From Cyanidiococcus yangmingshanensis (taxonomy: Eukaryota > Rhodophyta > Bangiophyceae > Cyanidiales > Cyanidiaceae), in assembly GCA_013995675.1 (NCBI GenBank), contig VWRR01000011.1, forward strand, positions 186,001 to 250,000: DNA of 64,000 nt. Direction: 5' to 3'. The notes under the pieces were generated by a model. That model searched no databases and was not told the DNA's origin. It saw only the letters and a program-made list of their open reading frames with translations. Position numbers and translations under genes: made by a program. This document shows positions 9,451-19,931 of the stretch, one piece after another (position 1 is the stretch's first letter; every line of letters begins with the position of its first letter).

Positions 9451-10273
9451 GGGATATGCGCTCGACGCTGGGGACTCGGTCGAGCAAACGTCATTCGGTG
9501 ACGATACCATCCGGTTCCGAATTATGCTGCGAGCATGATCATCAAAACATGAAGAGAATCCCAGTGATGCCGACAAGAGGTCGTCGTTGAAGGCCCTGCA
9601 GTGACCTCTCATGCGAAAATGAATAAACGAACCCATTCTCCAGATGAAAAAAGACGCAGTCGATATGCAATGGCTCCAGCATTGAACGATATGACCCCCG
9701 GAGATGCCACCAATCGAGTCCACCAACAAGTAAATAGAGCTGCGAGCACGCCTCTAGACAGAGACGGACGAGAGTTCCGCTGACGACCCGCGACGGCCTT
9801 TCTAGCGCGACTCATGGATAGCGCCTCCGATACTCGTAGAGGTGCGTCGATCTCTTTAAACGATTGCTGTCGGTGGGAAGCAACACTCGGTAACTGAAGA
9901 GTACCTCTTCCGAGGCTGCGTCATGCAACCAGCTTTTACCGCTTCTGATCATGCCCGGCCAGAAGAGTCGGTGCTGGACGAATGCGTTTCTAGAGCGAAA
10001 ATCGATTCGGCATCCGGAACCAATCATGTTCGTTCTGATCGCTGGATGAAAGGCACCTACGCCGGTAACCGAATCGATCAGCATGCAGTTCTTGGAGACG
10101 TTGGCATCTTAGAATGCCAGGTTTATGCTCCGTTCCCGGTCCACAGCCGCGTTCGTCACGGTTCAACGCTGGTATTCCGGATGCGACGATGGAAACGGGT
10201 GTCGTGACGTCATCGTCGTCAACGGTCGCTTGCCCAGACAGCGTTGCTCCAGTGCGCTCGATGACCACAAAGT
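9451..10273. other. Convergent spacer, no gene recognised
   Basis: Lies between PrxQ (plus) and AMP deaminase (minus). Several 60-95-codon frames occur on both strands, none with a recognisable product. I see no repeat or structured element. Confidence 0.5.
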
Positions 10274-12722
10274 TTACCCGTCCGGATCGTGCATGTATCG
10301 CTCGTAGTAGAACTGGGCATACGTGGGCAGGACTCGAGTCGAGGAAAAGGCTTGTGTCGTGAGGTTGCTTGTTCCACGGTCGGGTAGAGCGGCAGGCTCG
10401 TTCTGATAAACCAGGGATATTTCGTTCAAAAGCGTCTCGTAGCGATAGCGGATCCGAATCGAAGGAACGTTCGACTTGTGTATATCGTTTCCGTGTTCAT
10501 GGTTCAGAAACCAACGAGAACCCAGCCAGTGCGCTTTCACGCAGGGCTCGTAACCGCTCTGGAGTACAGAGTTTCGCGCCAGCTCGCACAAATCCGAGTT
10601 GCTGAGTTTCCATATCTGGGCAGCGACCGAGTACTCCTCCATGAGCGGCTCGCGAGAGAAATGAAACATGAGCGGATCGTCCGTGCTGAGGCTCACATTC
10701 AGCCCACGCGCAATGAATGTGGCCACCGGTGATTTGGTATAGTCCACGAAAAGCAGATTGTTACTCAGAGGCGAAACAGCAAGACCGACCTGGCAGAGAT
10801 AATAGAGGTACTGGAGCACTGGCGCTCGTTTCAGATTAATACCATGATTGATGCCGTGTGCTAGCAATAAAGTCACTGCGAGGTGATCGACTTCGCCAGG
10901 CCTCGCCAGCATGCGGCCGGAATCGGAATTGGTTCAGCCCTCGCTGTTCACGGAACGCGTTCAGCACCCACAAGTTTGCGTAAATGTAGAAAGTAAAGTA
11001 AGCGTAGGGCATGACCGCAGCGGAACGCCACTGCGGCGGCGGCGGCAACGTCAGCAAATCGACGCGAGGCTGCGGGACGCTCTCGTCATCTACAGTGTCG
11101 AAGCCGACGACTTGCTGCAGAACCGTATGCAATTCCGGATGCGTCGCCGGGTCTTGAGTGACCTCAAATAAGGGCAAGAAGATATTATCCAACATTTCTT
11201 GAAACGAGTCCAGCAAGCCCGCCTGGTAGTACGCACCGAACAGCCGAGGGATCTGGATCAGCCAACGAGCATGATCCGAATAGATTCGATGCTTGGTAAA
11301 CCAGCGGGCCAGCAGATCCCACTCGCATCGTTTCTTGCCATAGATGGACATGCGTGGCTCAATATGCGCATACTTGTTCTCGGAGAGATCATCGAGAACC
11401 TCTCGCGTGATCTCCGCCAAGTAACGCCCCTCAATGCGATTGTCCGTCTTCAGAAACACTTCCCGCAGACGAGACTCTCCCAACGGAGAGTACTTGTTGT
11501 TGAAGCGATCAAAGCGTTGAACAGTCCGCTTATCCGCGTGCACATCGAGTGTGTCCACAGAGAGGTCGTAGGCCGTCATGCCGAGCGATTCGAAGACACC
11601 AGCTAGGGTCAGGATGCGGCCATCGCGCTCTAACACCGGCGTATTCGGCTCGGTCTTCAGTTTCTTCTTGATAAATCGTAGTAAATGTTTCTGGTTCATG
11701 CAGGAACTATGATGAATATGCGTGTCTACTTTGCGGACGTTGTAGAAATCCCGATGCGGCACCGTCATCTGTTCAAGACGTTCAGCCTCGTCGTTAAGCA
11801 GCATGTGCATCTGAAACCGTAAAGTCAGCAGCTGCAGACGTTTGTAGCAAAACGACCGTGAATCCGGATCATTCATCACTCCGGTGATGGTGTTCAAGTC
11901 ACGCACATAATCTGCATAGGTACCTGGGGCCATACACGAGGCGTGTCCTCTTGTCGCATCACCTGCCGGCAGCGATACCTCCATGATTCCGTCCCGAAAG
12001 CTAAACATGTGGCTGCTCGGGCCCACCTCCGGGCCGCGGAATGGATCATACGGCGGTGGAACATGGATACTCATATCGCACGCTCGATAAGAGGGCGCTG
12101 GACGGGCGAACTCTGGCACCTTGGGCAGATACAGGTACTTTTCGCGGAGAGCGATCGCGCTTCGGAGTAACGCGCAGACCCGCTGCTCCTCCGCGGTAAG
12201 CACAAGCTCATTTGTGACGCAGACTCTTTGGAAGCCACGTTCTGCAATCACTGAACCGATTGATCGAAAGGCTTGTCCGAGCGCTCGTCGCGTCTCGAAC
12301 GTCTCCAGCGCAATACGTGTTGACTCATCAATAGCCGCCGCCCGGTGCTGGAGCTGCACATCATCCCTTGGAGAGCTCGCGTCGTCCTTTAGTTCAGCCT
12401 CATTCTCTACGTTCGTCGCAACATCTGCCGGCGTCGAGGCTGATTGTGTCTGGGAGTCGGCGGCTACCTGCGCACTCACTAGTCGGCGCCAGTGTGGTGA
12501 GAGAGCGTGCCGCGCGAGAACAGGTTGCGTGTCCTCAGCCTCAGCACTGGCTGTCCACGGAAACTCTACGTTACCTCCGTGAAAACGATCCATCGAAATA
12601 GATAAATCAAATTGCTTTGTTCTCAAGTGATCATTGGTCGCACGGCTGGAGGTGCTCAAGCGCTGAGAATTGCCTGCGATACATCGGTATGGAATCTGCG
12701 ACGCCGCAGCCGTGGCCAGCAT
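10274..12722 (-). CDS. AMPD: AMP deaminase (frame break)
   Basis: Converts AMP to IMP in the purine nucleotide cycle using a catalytic zinc. The metal-binding HxH pair is in KVDTHIHHSSCMNQKHLLRFI. Family blocks follow in order: FNNKYSPLGESRLREVFLK, RMSIYGKKRCEWDLLARWF, RPHAGEA, HGINLKRAPVLQYLYYL, SPLSNNLLF, LSTDDPLMFHF and MEEYSVAAQIWKLS, the last being an AMPD signature. The first 628 codons and the last 212 lie in different frames. They meet at about 10895-10900, where removing one base from GAGGCCTGGCGAA restores the run HAGEAGEVDHL. Joined length is about 815 residues, normal for the family. The first Met is at 12722; a second at 12593 begins MDRFHGG. Residues before about 200 are Ala/Ser/Glu-rich and variable, as in other AMP deaminases. 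Confidence 0.93.
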
Positions 12723-13695
12723 GATCCGAGCATGGCGACATGGGTTCCTGGCGAGTCCGTCCGGACGACTTTGGTCGAGGTCTCGTACCCATAGGGCAAT
12801 CGCATTCTATTCATAAAGTCTGAACGCGTGCGTGTCCCCTAAGGAAATGCAATGGTCGCTGCGTAGCGATGCCTCAACAGCATCGCTACAAAACTGGTGG
12901 CGTGAGCAGCGGAGACGAGTGCCGGCCACAGCGGCTCCTAGCGGGGTTTTTGGCAACGATCCAAATGTGTCCGCTTGATCCAATGTCCGCTTGATCCAAT
13001 GTCCGCTTGATCCAATGTCCGCTTGATCCAATGTCCGCTTGATCCAATGTCCGCTTGATCCAATGTCCGCTTGATCCAATGTCCGCTTGATCCAATGTCC
13101 GCTTGATCCAATGGTGTACAGATTTTTAGTCGACGAGTGCTGGCCCGTGCACATCCGATCGATCGATCTTCAACACAGACTGTCCTGGAGCGCAAACGTG
13201 CATCGCAGCGAGGGCGGCTTGGTCAACACCAAAGACCTGTGAAGACAAGGGCGCTCATACAGCGAACGTGACTGGTTTTGATTTAACGAGGCGACTGATC
13301 GGGAGCATTTCATCAGGACGTGAACCGTTTAGAAGAGATCGGCGTGATCAGCGGATCAACAAGCGCTACGACAGCGTGACTGTTGCGTATCGACGGCTTC
13401 GAGGCGCACCCTTCGCACCGCGATCTTGCTGGCAATCAAAGTTCGTGTTTATTCTGAGAACACTGTGAACGAATTGGCTGGAACGAGAGTACAGCGCTTG
13501 TTGGTTTCTCGTCTTGCGTACTTGGATCTTTTTTGGAGACGCGACAGTAGGAGACAGCTATTTGTTTGTTTGTTGTCGGTGCGAGACGAAAGCGCGTCCT
13601 TGGGTGCGACTGTCTTTCCCAGTCGAGACCTGGGCGAGTGTTGGGTATCGGCAACCGTGTTGCACTGGGAGGTGCGTCCTGCCGTAGAGCTCTCC
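12723..13695. other. Divergent spacer with minisatellite
   Basis: Lies upstream of both AMP deaminase (minus) and isocitrate dehydrogenase (plus), so it carries both promoters. The only marked feature is the nine-copy 16-bp tandem repeat, listed separately. The open frame continues upstream of the chosen IDH start to 13426, but that part lacks homology I can recognise. Confidence 0.5.
12968..13111. repeat. 16-bp minisatellite, nine perfect copies
   Basis: The unit TGTCCGCTTGATCCAA is repeated nine times head to tail without a mismatch that I can see, 144 bp in all. It is flanked by partial echoes (CCAAATG before, TGG after). Sixteen is not a multiple of three, yet the minus strand stays open in all three frames and would encode a 16-residue repeat containing GHWIKRTLDQAD. 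That is a by-product of the unit rather than evidence of a gene. Perfect identity suggests recent expansion or active homogenisation. There are no spacers, so it is not a CRISPR array. Confidence 0.97.
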
Positions 13696-14838
13696 ATGGG
13701 ACCTGCCACCCTGAGCCGTCTCTGGTCTTCCCCCGTTGTAGGGTGCAGTTCGCGTCTCTTCGGTAGGAGATGCTGGGCCTTGCGGTCGCTCGCGGCGAGC
13801 GCCACGCAAACCTCTAGCAGTGTAGCTTCGCCAACGGATGCGCTTCATACCGTCGTGCTCATACCTGGGGATGGCATCGGGCCAGAGATATCCGAAGCGG
13901 TGAAGAAGGTCTTTGCTGCTGCGCGTGTGCCCATCCAATGGGAAGAGCATCTGATTAGCACAAAGAACGTTGTCCCAGGTCAAGACCTGATCCCAAGCAC
14001 TGCACTAGATGCTATACGCCGGCACGGATATGGCATCAAAGGCCCGCTGGAGACGCCTATCGGCAAAGGGCACAAGTCCCTGAATTTGACGCTACGCCAA
14101 GCGCTCGGACTATATGCGAACGTTCGTCCGTGCCGTACCGTACCCGGCATTCGGACTAAATTCGATCACGTCGATGTAGTCACGATTCGCGAGAATACGG
14201 AGGGCGAATACGTCGGCTTGGAGCATGAAGTGGTTCCCGGTGTCGTAGAGTCCCTGAAGGTTATCACGCGAAGTGCCAGCGAGCGTGGCGCTCGTTTCGC
14301 TTTTGAGTTCGCGCGGCAGAATAAGCGCCGTCGCGTAACAGCTGTACATAAGGCGTCCGTGCTGAAGCTCAGTGATGGCATGTTTCTGGAGTGCTGTCGG
14401 CGCACCGCCAAGGAGTATCCCGATATCGAGTTCAGGGAGGCGCTTATCGAGCTCTGCTGTGGCTACCTAATTAGCCAGCCGCAACGCTACGATGTGCTTG
14501 TGCTGACCAATCTCGCCGGCGATATTGTAAGCGACCTCGCGGCTGGCCTGGTTGGAGGCCTTGGCCTAACGGCTTCGCTGAACAAGGGGGAACACACCGT
14601 TCTGGCAGAGGCAGTACACGGAACTGCTCCCGATATCGCTGGCAAAGATCTGGCCAACCCGACCGCCTTGCTTCTTTCTGCAGTCATGATGCTGAGAGAA
14701 ATGAACTTACATGACCATGCAGACCGCATTGAGAGAGCGATTTACACCGTCATCAAGGAGGGTAAGAACCTCACGGGAGATCTGGGCGGCAAAGCTCGTT
14801 GTTCCGAATATACACGGGCAATCATCGACAAACTGTAG
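13696..14838 (+). CDS. NAD-dependent isocitrate dehydrogenase subunit, mitochondrial
   Basis: A TCA-cycle enzyme subunit of the IDH3 type. Motifs in order: IPGDGIGPEI (NAD site), SLNLTLRQALGLYANVRPC, TIRENTEGEYVGLEH, TAVHKASVLKLSDG, LAGDIVSDLAAGLVGGLG, AVHGTAPDIAGKDLANPTA and LLSAVMMLR, all close to the catalytic alpha subunit. I choose the ATG at 13696 because it begins an Arg/Ser-rich, acid-poor stretch (LSRLWSS, RLFGRRCWALRSLAAS) that looks like a mitochondrial presequence; the frame is open back to 13426. Two active-site-region positions differ from animal IDH3A: the metal-binding Asp before the CC pair appears as Glu (codon at 14449), and the usual NLYGD reads NLAGD. It may be a divergent catalytic subunit or a regulatory paralogue. 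Confidence 0.92.
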   Translation: MGPATLSRLWSSPVVGCSSRLFGRRCWALRSLAASATQTSSSVASPTDALHTVVLIPGDGIGPEISEAVKKVFAAARVPIQWEEHLISTKNVVPGQDLIPSTALDAIRRHGYGIKGPLETPIGKGHKSLNLTLRQALGLYANVRPCRTVPGIRTKFDHVDVVTIRENTEGEYVGLEHEVVPGVVESLKVITRSASERGARFAFEFARQNKRRRVTAVHKASVLKLSDGMFLECCRRTAKEYPDIEFREALIELCCGYLISQPQRYDVLVLTNLAGDIVSDLAAGLVGGLGLTASLNKGEHTVLAEAVHGTAPDIAGKDLANPTALLLSAVMMLREMNLHDHADRIERAIYTVIKEGKNLTGDLGGKARCSEYTRAIIDKL

Positions 14839-15481
14839 TTTTCGTGACTCATGTCCAGCATGGGTCGATTTCGCAAACGGCCAGAGGCCGTGCAGGAGAC
14901 AAGTTGACCGCATTTCCGCAATTTGGTGACGATGCTCTGCTTGACAGCCTTCGACTGGCCTGTGGCACTGATCAGGGAGGCGGATAATCCTCGAAACAAG
15001 TGGCACCTACTCCGACCCTTACCGGTAAACAGGCGCGGTGTGAAACAGAACGAAGCGGAAGGCAACAATCTACTCGATGGCGGCTCACAAATTTCCATCA
15101 GCGTCGCCGCGAAGTGATGCTTATCTCGTTGATCGTCACGGTATTTCATCCCGGTGATCCATCAAGGCTCGTATACTTGTTGGTCCTCGATTCTCTCTGC
15201 TCGCCGTGAATGCACGATCTCTCAGCATTGGTTACTGGAACTCACCGGGCTAAGCTAGCTCGTTCCTGTTTTCAAATAAATCAACCGTTCAAGGCGAAGA
15301 CTAGAGAATTCGACGCCCTTGCTTGGAACGCGCAGCTGCTACGTTAAGCGTCGTTCGTGTGCGGTACGGTAGCCCAAGTCGGCCTCCACTCGCAAGCCTG
15401 AGCTCGTTACGAGCTTCTATCCCAGACCGCTATCCCTGACCAGGACAGGCGCTATCTTCTCGTCGCGATGCACACCTCGAT
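14839..15481. other. Convergent spacer
   Basis: Lies between IDH (plus) and thioredoxin (minus). It contains a few short frames but nothing recognisable. Confidence 0.5.
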
Positions 15482-16120
15482 CTAGATCGGATGCGAGGTC
15501 TGGGCAAGACTCTCCCGAACTTCGCGCTCGAGCGTAGCCCCGTCGCGATACCCCAGCAGACGCCGTAGCTCCTTATTGTCCTTGAACAGGATCAAAGTCG
15601 GTAACGCCTGTATTTGAAACCGATCTGCAATGTCCGGGTATTTATCTACATCGACTTTCATGACGCGACAAGGCAACGCTTTCAACTTGGACGCCACTTG
15701 ATCCAAAGTCCTACCCATGAGCACACAAGGTCCACAAGTCGTCGAGTAAAAGTCAACAAGCGCCGGTTCAGGAGAGGCGCTCAGCATCTCATCAAAAGAG
15801 CGATACGTCTGCCGTCCAGCCAAGGCACAGAGAGACTGGCGCGTCTGTTCCCCGCGGGTCAGCGCAGGCTCTCGCGCAGGGCGCCGCTTGCCAAGAGCAA
15901 CGCTACCTGCAAACGCCACGCTCGCTCCTGCTCCAGCCCGACAAGGAGTCGTCTTGGATACTGCCGTCAACCCGAGCGAAGCGGTACGCGAGATGATCAC
16001 AAACATGGATGTTGATTGATAGAGACGAATCGTAGTATAGTGCCTCTGTGCGGCACCCCAAGGGGCGTTGAAGCGCTCACACAAGGCACAGCGGTCACGA
16101 CTCCAGAGAGCGGTCAACAA
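15482..16120 (-). CDS. Thioredoxin, organellar, y-type-like
   Basis: A disulfide reductase with one thioredoxin domain at residues about 105-208. The active site is CGPC at 129-132, but the residue before it is Thr, not the near-universal Trp (YSTTCGPC). The cis-proline loop is present (IQALPTLILFKD). VDVDKYPDIADRFQIQ resembles plant thioredoxin y, a plastid form that can reduce PrxQ; that pairing here is inferred. The first 100 residues look like a targeting peptide rich in Ser, Thr, Arg and Ala. Two starts are possible: 16120, or Met39 at 16006 (MFVIISRTASLGL), which gives a more typical precursor. No frame break. Confidence 0.9.
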   Translation of the reverse strand: MLTALWSRDRCALCERFNAPWGAAQRHYTTIRLYQSTSMFVIISRTASLGLTAVSKTTPCRAGAGASVAFAGSVALGKRRPAREPALTRGEQTRQSLCALAGRQTYRSFDEMLSASPEPALVDFYSTTCGPCVLMGRTLDQVASKLKALPCRVMKVDVDKYPDIADRFQIQALPTLILFKDNKELRRLLGYRDGATLEREVRESLAQTSHPI

Positions 16121-17214
16121 AGGATCGCGTAGGGCGCGCCAGACCCCCAGAGGCGTCTCGAAACGCTAGCGCCGATTCGGCGAGCCCGTCCAGTGCCGTG
16201 ACGCCCTTGTCGCATGCAAACCGTCACGGAATCTATACACAACTCGTTCCTTGCGGACCGGCTCACCTGGTGAGCTCCGTGCCGGTGACACAAATGCTCA
16301 TTTCGCCAGAACCAAGCACATAGAGATGAATCCGCAGATCCATGACACGGAGAAAGAGGCGGATCAAGGTCGCATAGGATTGCATTGTGAACGCTACCGA
16401 TGATCATGTTTGTAACTGGGTTGGCACCCGCATTCTTGAGCACGGGGATCCGGTAACCTCTATGGCGGTTAGTCTCTGCAAGTCCGCCCCACATTTTGTG
16501 ACGCGCAATTCGATCTGTATAGGGTTCGGTGATGCCGATGCTCCTCTGCGTTCCGTAACCGCAAAACGCTCCGCATCGTAAGGCAGACACACAAACTTAC
16601 CCTTGAATGATGCTGAGCTAAAGCATCAGCGCTTGCAGGGTCATTGAGGAGGAATTGCGTGCAAACATGACGGACGCGCGACGGGCCACACTCCCTCTGC
16701 AAGTCGAAACCATCGTCTCGAATGCGGCGCTATCGTGGGCGACTGGCTTAACTTCTCGCCTGTGTCACCGACCGGTCCTCGATCATTCGAAAACTAGATT
16801 CGATTTCATCTCAAATTTCCAACTTCAACAGGAAGAAATCAATATGCTGGTGCACAGAGGTCCCCGGAACGCCTCGCATCGAGCACGCAGCTGCGAATCG
16901 AATGCAGCGCACGCACGGCCATGCTGGCTGTCTGGCCCGCTTTTGGCGCCCGTCGATTCCAGGACGAACCCGAATCCCTTGTTCCCGTTTCGGCGCGCGC
17001 GCCTGCATGTCCGTTTCATGGTGAAAACACGGGATGCGCACCCGCCGGCGGGCCACTGATTCTATAGAGAACAAATTGGACACGACGCCCGTTGTCGTTC
17101 GCGTGCGCTCCCGACCTTTGGCTGCGGCCGGTTGCCCTCGCGCAAGCAGTAGCGAGCCAGCGTTCGAGCCTGCGTTGGTGACTACGGCAACCAGTCGTCA
17201 CGTAGAAAACTAGG
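16121..17214. other. Divergent spacer, no gene recognised
   Basis: Lies upstream of both thioredoxin (minus) and the ABC-F gene (plus). A plus frame of 134 codons (16655-17059) and minus frames of up to 158 codons occur, but none shows a domain or plausible composition. Confidence 0.5.
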
Positions 17215-19931
17215 ATGGACTCCGAGTTGGCGTTCGTTTCATCGTTTTCAGTGGTCACAAGACTAGGAAACCTTTTAGGTAAGGATGTAAGGAAGGTGGT
17301 TGTTGCAGATGGGGGTCGTCACGCTGCCGCGGCGAAGCGCTTGCGTCTCGGCCGTCGTGGTGGTGCGCTCGGCCTTGAGAGCAAGGGTAGGAAGCACCAC
17401 GAGAACACTGGGGCGTTCACATCGGGCTCCTCTCGTCGAGAGATGAGTGGTCTTGTGGCGTCGTCGGAGGAGGATACGAGCGACTCGCCGTTGGTCAGCG
17501 AAGACGAGGTTGAAGTGCTGGAAGGCTTTGAGGACCTTCTTCTGAATTCCAACAAGAAGAAGGTTGTCCCAAAGACCAAGAGTCCGCAAGCGACAGAAAC
17601 CAAAGTGCAGAGCGCTCCGAACCAGATTGAGGTGCTCGAGGGTTTCGAGGACCTTTTCGCAGATGCGAAGTCTGCCCAGAAGGGAAAGCGAGCGAAGGCT
17701 CAAGTCTCGTCACAGGATAAGTCGCAAGTACCCAAAGCGGGGGCTGGAGGCACATCGCTCAGGGAGGGCACCGAGATGACGAATGCATCCAAACAAGAAA
17801 AAAATAGAAAAGCTGGCTCTACAGCAGAGGAGCATGAAGATACCGGTTTCCCTCAAGGTCGAATGGATGCAGGTGCTGATGCATCCGCTGCCTCCGACAA
17901 GTCGTTTGACGTGAGTGTCAAGCGAACTGAGCGTCGGTCTGAAACGTTGCTGCAGGCAGCTGGTGGCGAAACGCTTGATTTTCATTCTGGTTCAAACACG
18001 GAGGACGACGAGAACGGCAAAGAGCGTCCTCAGAGCTCCTCAACGGCTGCCGGTCGGGCCGCGCTGAACCTGAGAGCTGGCGCTGGTGGCGACATCGCCC
18101 CCGAGTCGATCTTCCTTCGTCTGGCGGACGTAAGTGTTGCCTATCGTGGAGAAACCGTCGTGAAAAAGGCGAATCTGGATATTCGGACGGGAGACCGCAT
18201 TGCCATTGTGGGCAAGAACGGCTCGGGGAAAACGTCACTGCTTCGCATTCTCGCTGGGCTGCAGGAGCCAGCGCAGGGAGAGTTGATGCGTTCACCCCCG
18301 AGTCTACGAGTTGGTTTCTTGCGCCAGGAATTTCATGATGACTTGAATCCATCGCGGACGCTACGAGAGGAGCTGCTCTCTGCGTTGACCGAAGCAAACG
18401 CAGCCCTAACACAATATCACGACAGTCGAGAGCAAAGTTGGGAACGCGGGAAGCGACACGGAATACCTCGACAAACTTCTGCATGAGTTGGAAAGTGCTC
18501 GTCTGGAATGTGAGCGCCTCGGCGCCTTCATGATGGAGATGAAGGTGGATCGCATGATGGCCGCGCTGGGCTTTGTCTCGCCTGATGATCCGGAAAAACT
18601 GGTGGCTTCGTACTCCGGAGGTTGGAAAATGCGTATCGGTCTCGGCAAAGTGCTGCTACAGGAACCGCACGTACTGCTATTGGATGAGCCAAGCAACCAC
18701 TTGGATGTGGACTCCGTGGAATGGCTGGAAGAGTATTTACGGTCTCTGCCGATTCCCATGGTCATTGTCTCGCATGATCGAGAATTCATCGATCGCGTTT
18801 GCAACAGCGTTGTAGAAATCGAACGGGGAGAGACTGTCAAGTACACCGGCAACTATACGAGTTTCTTGAAACAAAAGCGGGAGCGCTTGGCTGCCTGGCA
18901 AGCCGCATACGAGCGGCAGATGAAACATATCGAAGACCAGAGAGCATTTATCAACCGTTTCAAGAACAATGCAGCCCGAGCAGCACAAGTGAAAAGCCGC
19001 GAGCGCGCGCTGGAGAAGTTCATGACCTCGGAGACGTTTGTGCAAGCCGCCGCCAGGGAACGAGAAAACGCTACGTTTTCGCTTCCCGCCTGCACCGCGT
19101 TCCGCGCGTGACCTAGTCACTCTGCGCTCGGTCACGATGCGGTACGGTGACCGAACCCTTTTCCGGAACATCGACTTTACCATTGAGCGAGGCGATCGTA
19201 TCGCGATTGTCGGCCCGAATGGTAGCGGCAAATCGACATTGCTGCGAATTATTTGTGGGATGGAAGCACCTGTCGAGGGCGAAGTAGAAATCGCCGAGTC
19301 TGGCACAAAAATTGCGTACTTCGAACAGAATCAAGCTGATGCTCTCAACATGAATCTGACGATCCTTGAGACAATGCAGCGATGCGCGCCACCAGAGATG
19401 CCCTATGAGCACATTCGAGCCCTCCTGGGCCGATTCCTCTTCAAGGGTGACGCAGTCCAAAAGAAGGTGGCCTCTTTGAGCGGTGGCGAGAAAGCACGGC
19501 TGGCCTTGTGCAAGATTCTGTTGGAGCCGGCCAATCTGCTCGTTCTCGATGAGCCCGGCAACCATGTGGACATCGAAGGTCGCGAGTGCCTGGAGGAGGC
19601 CCTCCAAGAATACGACGGCACGCTCGTCATCGTTAGCCACGATCGCTACCTGGTCTCGCAGGTCGCGACGAGCGTTATCGCTATCGAAAATGGTGAGCTT
19701 GAGTTCTACGACGGCGACTACCGTTTCTACTGCGAACAACATCTGGAGCTGCGCCAACGTCTTCGCGAGCGAGCGATTACTGGCGTGACCGACATCAAAT
19801 CAGCGCCGGTGGAGAACATGGCCAGGTCTGGTGACGGCAGACTCCACGACGAGCGAAAGAAAACGTTTGGCGGCTCGGGTGTCAGTAACAAAAAAGACAA
19901 CATGATGAACGCGAAGCGTTGGAGCGACTGA
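17215..19931 (+). CDS. ABC-F ATPase, GCN20/ABCF1-like (two frame breaks)
   Basis: A soluble twin-ATPase ABC protein without membrane segments; family members act on ribosomes and translation. The first 290 residues are charged and low in complexity and contain a duplicated motif, EVLEGFEDLL and EVLEGFEDLF (about 17509 and 17627). ABC1 follows with Walker A GKNGSGKTS, signature ASYSGGWKMR (YSGG in place of LSGG) and Walker B LLLDEPSNHLD. ABC2 has GPNGSGKST, SLSGGEKARLAL and LLVLDEPGNHVD. The ABC-F linker lies between them with KLRFRFP-like TLRFRFP. Frame changes occur at about 18448 (in CGCGGGAAGC) and about 19068 (in GAGAAAACG). Both are +1 and sit in homopolymers, and reading past one base restores ERGSDTEYLDKL and RERE-TLRFRFP. 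The joined protein is about 905 residues. Confidence 0.93.

Noticed and set aside
10836-10912. Programmed ribosomal frameshifting in AMP deaminase
   Set aside because: No slippery site with a downstream structure, and many other genes in the window show the same kind of break, so a sequence error is simpler.
12886-13195. A protein gene or CRISPR array made of the GHWIKRTLDQAD repeat
   Set aside because: It is the translated 16-bp minisatellite, open in all three minus-strand frames because of the unit's sequence. The units adjoin directly with no spacers.
16655-17059. A 134-codon plus-strand gene between thioredoxin and ABC-F
   Set aside because: No domain, unremarkable composition, and overlapping open frames on the opposite strand.
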